From the NCBI GenBank assembly GCA_964530075.1, contig CAZGXU010000021.1:1-35825 (forward strand): DNA of 35,825 bases, given 5' to 3'. The position numbers were made by a program, and so were the translations under genes. Below, piece by piece: positions 33,460 through 35,825 of the stretch (within the stretch, counting starts at the first letter, position 1; every line of letters begins with the position of its first letter). Under the pieces are notes generated by a model that had not been told where the DNA came from, did not search any database, and saw only the letters and a list, made by a program, of their open reading frames with translations. The DNA comes from JANQEA01 sp964530075 (GTDB lineage Bacteria > Bipolaricaulota > Bipolaricaulia > UBA7950 > UBA9294).

Positions 33460-33628
33460 CAGGCGGGACGGGAGAGGCCGTCGTCCACTGGGTCTTGCAT
33501 CAAGACCGTGCCTTAGCTCGGCTCCTCCCGTCCCTGATGCTCGTGAAAGCCCGGATGGTTGAATGGGCTGTCAAGCCCGCATCATGCAAGGCCGGGCACA
33601 GCCACGAGCCTACCGCAAGGAGGCGAGG
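33460..33628 (+). ncRNA. Structured RNA resembling HEARO / IscB omega-RNA
   Basis: Several helices nest in about 165 bases. The first is 10 bp (33465-33474 with 33525-33534) extended by five pairs (33476-33480 with 33519-33523); it encloses a perfect 7-bp hairpin (33491-33497 with 33501-33507). The second is two-part, 7 bp (33539-33545 with 33603-33609) and 6 bp (33549-33554 with 33592-33597), with an inner 5-bp hairpin (33565-33578). A terminal hairpin (33608-33624) has a GNRA loop (GCAA) and contains the ribosome site of an ATG at 33629. A compact RNA ending exactly at a start codon is the layout of HEARO RNAs, now known as omega-RNAs of IscB/IsrB. The family assignment is from memory of that layout. 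A group II intron 5' part is the main alternative. Confidence 0.45.
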
Positions 33629-33709
33629 ATGAGCAAACGGGTCGTTGGTGGGGCAAAGACGGGGTCAGGGCAAAGACGGGGTCAGGTCTTGCAATCACGC
33701 AAGAGCTGA
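33629..33709 (+). pseudogene. Truncated reading frame after the structured RNA (IscB-like start?)
   Basis: An ATG with AAGGAGGCGAGG directly upstream opens a frame MSKRVVGG that then runs into the repeat of the RAYT element and stops after 26 codons. IscB/IsrB proteins often begin with MSxRV followed by VVDxxxxPL, so the first six residues fit but prove little. The remaining gene is absent from the window: sequence right of the RAYT element does not continue it. I read it as a gene cut off by the element, probably with deletion. Confidence 0.4.
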
Positions 33710-33750
33710 GGGCAAAGACGGGGTCAGGTCTTGCAATCACGCAAGAGCTG
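33668..33750 (+). repeat. Two tandem 42-bp repeats at the left end of the RAYT element
   Basis: Positions 33668-33709 and 33710-33751 repeat with at most the last base different. Each unit contains a small hairpin (TCTTGC-AATCAC-GCAAGA) and the 21-base terminal motif ending in the GACCTGACCCC-type sequence on the other strand. Such REP-like units are the normal substrates of RAYT transposases. A third partial copy of 18 bases lies just left. Confidence 0.85.
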
Positions 33751-33764
33751 TGTTAGGATGCTTC

Positions 33765-34595
33765 ATGGCTCGCCCACTGCGCATCGAGTATCCCGGTGCG
33801 GTGTACCACATCACCGCTCGGGGAAACGCAGGCGAGAAGGTGTTTCTGGTTGATTCAGACCGTGAGCTGTTCCTCGAAGTGCTGGCCCTGGTCGTCGAGC
33901 GGTTCAACTGGCGGTGCCATGCGTACTGCCTGATGACGAACCACTACCACCTGCTCGTCGAGACGGTCGATCCGACTTTGTCGCATGGCATGCGGCAGTT
34001 GAACGGCGTCTACACGCAAGGATTCAACCGCTGCCACCAGCGAACGGGGCACGTCTTCCAGGGGCGCTTCAAGGCGATTCTGGTCGAGCGGGATGCCTAC
34101 CTCCTCGAACTCGCCCGCTACGTTGTCCTGAACCCTGTGCGAGCCAAGATGGTCCGTACCGCGCGCGACTGGCGGTGGTCAAGCTACCGTGCCACCGCCG
34201 GGTTCGACGAATCGCCCTCTTTCCTCACGACGAGCTGGATCCTGGAGCAATTCGGGGCGACGGAGCTGACGGCGCAGAAGGCGTACCGCGGCTTCGTCTC
34301 GGCGGGACGTGGTGAGACGGTGTGGGAGAACCTGCGCGGGCAAATCTATCTCGGCAGCGACGTGTTCGTGAAGGAGCATGCGCCAGCGCATCCCGCGGGC
34401 CGAGAGATCCCGCGCGCGCAGCGGCTCGTCGATCGTCCACCGCTCGCAGATATCGTTTCCGATCCCAAGGATATCGCCGGCATCGCCCGTGCGTACATCG
34501 AGTGCGGCTACACGCAGCAGCAGATCGCCTCGCATCTCGATGTTCACTACTCGACCATCAGCCGGCGAGTTCGACAGCACGAGAAGCAGGCGTAG
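33765..34595 (+). CDS. REP-associated tyrosine (Y1, IS200-like) transposase
   Basis: The 276-residue protein is a RAYT of the HUH single-strand transposase superfamily. It starts with MARPLRIEYPGAVYHITARGN (shown here as its family start around YPGAVYHI), has the metal motif His60-Tyr-His62 in TNHYHLLVE, and the catalytic Tyr119 in ELARYVVLNPVRAKMV. WRWSSYRA near 137-143 is also conserved. A C-terminal helix-turn-helix (GYTQQQIASHLDVHYSTISR, about 245-268) adds DNA binding, as in many environmental RAYTs. It appears intact and should act on the flanking hairpin repeats. The ATG at 33765 is preceded by TTAGGATG-type sequence with a poor ribosome site, so expression may be low. Confidence 0.92.
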   Translation: MARPLRIEYPGAVYHITARGNAGEKVFLVDSDRELFLEVLALVVERFNWRCHAYCLMTNHYHLLVETVDPTLSHGMRQLNGVYTQGFNRCHQRTGHVFQGRFKAILVERDAYLLELARYVVLNPVRAKMVRTARDWRWSSYRATAGFDESPSFLTTSWILEQFGATELTAQKAYRGFVSAGRGETVWENLRGQIYLGSDVFVKEHAPAHPAGREIPRAQRLVDRPPLADIVSDPKDIAGIARAYIECGYTQQQIASHLDVHYSTISRRVRQHEKQA

Positions 34596-34608
34596 TCGAG
34601 GCGAATGT

Positions 34609-34629
34609 GTGATTGCATGACCTGACCCC
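34609..34629 (-). repeat. Right inverted repeat of the RAYT element
   Basis: This 21-base sequence is the inverse complement of 33720-33740 with one mismatch (position 34618). It begins 13 bases after the transposase stop and marks the right end of the element. Confidence 0.8.
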
Positions 34630-34729
34630 GACCCCCGCTCGAGCTTCCCGTCAGCCAGACGAACATGCACATGAAGCATACCGTCCCGTCCTTCGTGCAA
34701 CGCCTGCACAGTGCTGCTCCGAAGATGCT

Positions 34730-35825
34730 TCATCCGGACGCTTCCTCAGCCATGAGTTCAGCTTGTTGGATCACAGTGTCGGTTGCCTTCTGTTGCTTGT
34801 CGGGCGGGTATCCGTACTTGCGTAGGGTGCGTTTGACGAGGACTCGCATCTCGGCGCGGATGCTCTCCTTCATGGTCCAGTCGATCTTCGCACTCCTTCG
34901 CACGGTGTCGGCAAGCTCGCGAGCCAGCGTGCTTAAGACCTCATCTCCGAGCACAGCGACGGCGCTGTCGTTGGTTTCGAGTGCATCGTAGAAGGCGAGC
35001 TCTTCGGTGGTGAGGCCGAGCTTCACGCCGCGCTGGCTGGCTTCGCGCATCTCCTTGGCGAGCTTGATCAGCTCTTCGATGACTTCGAGAGTCTCGATGG
35101 CCCGATTCTTGTACTTGTGGATGGTCGCTTCGAGCATGTCCGAGAAGCTTCGCGACTGGATCAGGTTCGTCCGTCGTCGGACCTTGATCTCGTCCTCCAA
35201 GAGCTTCCGCAGCACCTCGACGGCCAGATTTCGATGCTCCATCCCTCTGACCTCGGCAAGGAACTCGTCTGACAAGATGGAGATGTCGGGCTTATCGATG
35301 CCGACGATCTCCAGGATATCGATCACCCGATCCGGCGCGATCGCCTTGTCGACGATCTGCCGCACGGCGGCGCTCAGCTCTTCTTCCGGCCTCTGCCGGG
35401 TGACGGTGTGCTTGACCAGCGCTGCCTTGACGTGCTGGAAGAACGCGACCTCATCGCGCGCAGCGATTGCTTCGGGTTGAGGAACTGCCAGGGCGAACGC
35501 TTTCGACAGCGCGGCCACAGCTTCGATGAACACCTGTCCGTCTTCGCCCTGCGCGACAATGTGCTCCTCGGCGAACGGCGCAAACCGCAGCTTCTCCTCC
35601 TGGCTGCCCTTCAAGTACGGGGTGCATTCGAAGTCGTGGAAGAACTCTCGGCAAACCTCCAGCTTCTCCAGCATGAACAACGCGTCGTGGCGGGCCAGGA
35701 CGTTCGGCCGGCCGTCCGGCACGTCCATGACCTGCGCTTCCAGGCCGAGGCCCTGCAGGCGCTCCACGAGCCACTCAGCCGCCCGCAGGCACGAGTCCGG
35801 CTCGTCATGCACGTTGGCAATGCTG
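34730..35825 (-). CDS. hsdR: Type I restriction enzyme subunit R, C-terminal part (partial)
   Basis: The frame is open to the window edge; 364 codons of the 3' part of hsdR are present out of about 1000 in the family. The visible part is the HsdR C-terminal helical domain (DUF3387 type): TNLIQSRSFSDMLEATIHKY, ETLEVIEELIKLAKEMREA, LTTEELAFYDALE, then IDWTMKESIRAEMRVLVKRT-type and KYGYPPDKQ. This domain joins the motor to the methyltransferase. Nuclease and helicase domains, and hsdM/hsdS, should lie to the right. A GTG at 35812 is internal, not the start. The complete enzyme cuts unmodified DNA. It follows the RAYT element by 100 bases in opposite orientation and supports a defence-island reading. 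Confidence 0.9.
   Translation of the reverse strand, partial: SIANVHDEPDSCLRAAEWLVERLQGLGLEAQVMDVPDGRPNVLARHDALFMLEKLEVCREFFHDFECTPYLKGSQEEKLRFAPFAEEHIVAQGEDGQVFIEAVAALSKAFALAVPQPEAIAARDEVAFFQHVKAALVKHTVTRQRPEEELSAAVRQIVDKAIAPDRVIDILEIVGIDKPDISILSDEFLAEVRGMEHRNLAVEVLRKLLEDEIKVRRRTNLIQSRSFSDMLEATIHKYKNRAIETLEVIEELIKLAKEMREASQRGVKLGLTTEELAFYDALETNDSAVAVLGDEVLSTLARELADTVRRSAKIDWTMKESIRAEMRVLVKRTLRKYGYPPDKQQKATDTVIQQAELMAEEASG

Larger units (their letters stand above)
33651..34629 (+). mobile_element. RAYT-type (Y1 transposase) element with repeats
   Basis: The element comprises three copies of the 18-base unit gggcaaagacggggtcag at the left (33651-33668, 33668-33685, 33710-33727), the transposase gene 33765-34595, and a right end that inversely matches the left repeat. 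The sequence 33720-33740 and the inverse complement of 34609-34629 agree at 20 of 21 positions. The left boundary is set by the first repeat unit, the right by the inverted repeat. It interrupts the frame that follows the structured RNA. Confidence 0.7.

Noticed and set aside
33460..33628. Group II intron 5' half as explanation for the structured RNA
   Set aside because: No reverse transcriptase, no domain V-like hairpin and no intron 3' end in the window. Kept only as the main alternative to HEARO/omega-RNA.
33357..33632. 91-codon plus-strand frame before the RAYT element
   Set aside because: It lies across the nested helices of the structured RNA and has no family features; the helices explain the sequence better.
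33651..33751. CRISPR-like array
   Set aside because: Only two full direct repeats (plus an 18-base partial) with no spacers between them and no cas genes; these are RAYT-associated repeats.
1..35825. tRNA, rRNA or known riboswitch
   Set aside because: I looked for cloverleaf-like and conserved rRNA stretches in the intergenic gaps and saw none; gaps are mostly under 170 bases.

Overview
The window is G+C-rich bacterial chromosome with short intergenic gaps and good Shine-Dalgarno sites. It carries a LolCDE/MacB-type ABC operon with a LolA-like partner (which suggests a diderm envelope), glucoside phosphorolysis genes, a Pgi resembling the isomerase half of TalB-Pgi fusions, and an iron-sulfur protein typical of anaerobes. 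An uncultivated anaerobic or fermentative lineage such as Bipolaricaulota/Acetothermia would fit, but this is a guess from gene content; no rRNA or other marker is present.

Layout. 1-734: no supportable gene, only hairpins. 735-2876 (+): a caspase-like (CHAT/DUF6642-like) protein, a multi-span membrane protein and a cysteine-rich multi-cluster ferredoxin. 2914-8048 (-): GMP synthase, aldo/keto reductase, an imidazolonepropionase-like amidohydrolase, an acetamidase/formamidase and a DsrE-like protein. 8167-12097 (+): ATPase, two paralogous FtsX/MacB permeases and a LolA-like exported protein. 12202-14528 (+): a MATE exporter, a small membrane protein and a DUF427 protein. 14588-24065 (-): a seven-gene sugar operon read from a probably leaderless ROK regulator through a binding protein, two permeases, a debranching-type glycosidase, a beta-phosphoglucomutase/trehalose-6-phosphatase fusion and a GH65 phosphorylase. 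24283-28664 (+): the divergent MalK/MsmX-type ATPase, then pgi, rpiA and pgl.

The sugar genes form one scheme: the ABC importer takes up a glucoside, GH65 splits it with phosphate to beta-glucose-1-phosphate, the HAD domain makes glucose-6-phosphate, and Pgi, Pgl and RpiA connect this to glycolysis and the pentose phosphate pathway. HAD + OtsB + GH65 is the domain order of mycobacterial OtsB1 (Rv2006), here split into two genes with a 4-base overlap.

From about 28,665 to the right end the DNA changes: lower G+C, fewer GATC sites, genes of unknown function and mobile-element debris. This looks like an accessory or defence island. It holds (i) an overlapping two-gene module of an unknown protein and a PD-(D/E)XK nuclease-like protein, (ii) a decayed tyrosine recombinase tail and a possible ComM scrap, (iii) a two-gene membrane module, (iv) a highly structured RNA followed by a start codon whose reading frame is cut off, resembling HEARO/IscB omega-RNA, (v) a RAYT (Y1) transposase element with 42-bp repeats and terminal inverted repeats that is responsible for the cut, and (vi) the C-terminal part of a type I restriction subunit HsdR running off the edge. 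The strongest candidates for something undescribed are the module at 28,867-31,148 and the structured RNA at about 33,460-33,630.
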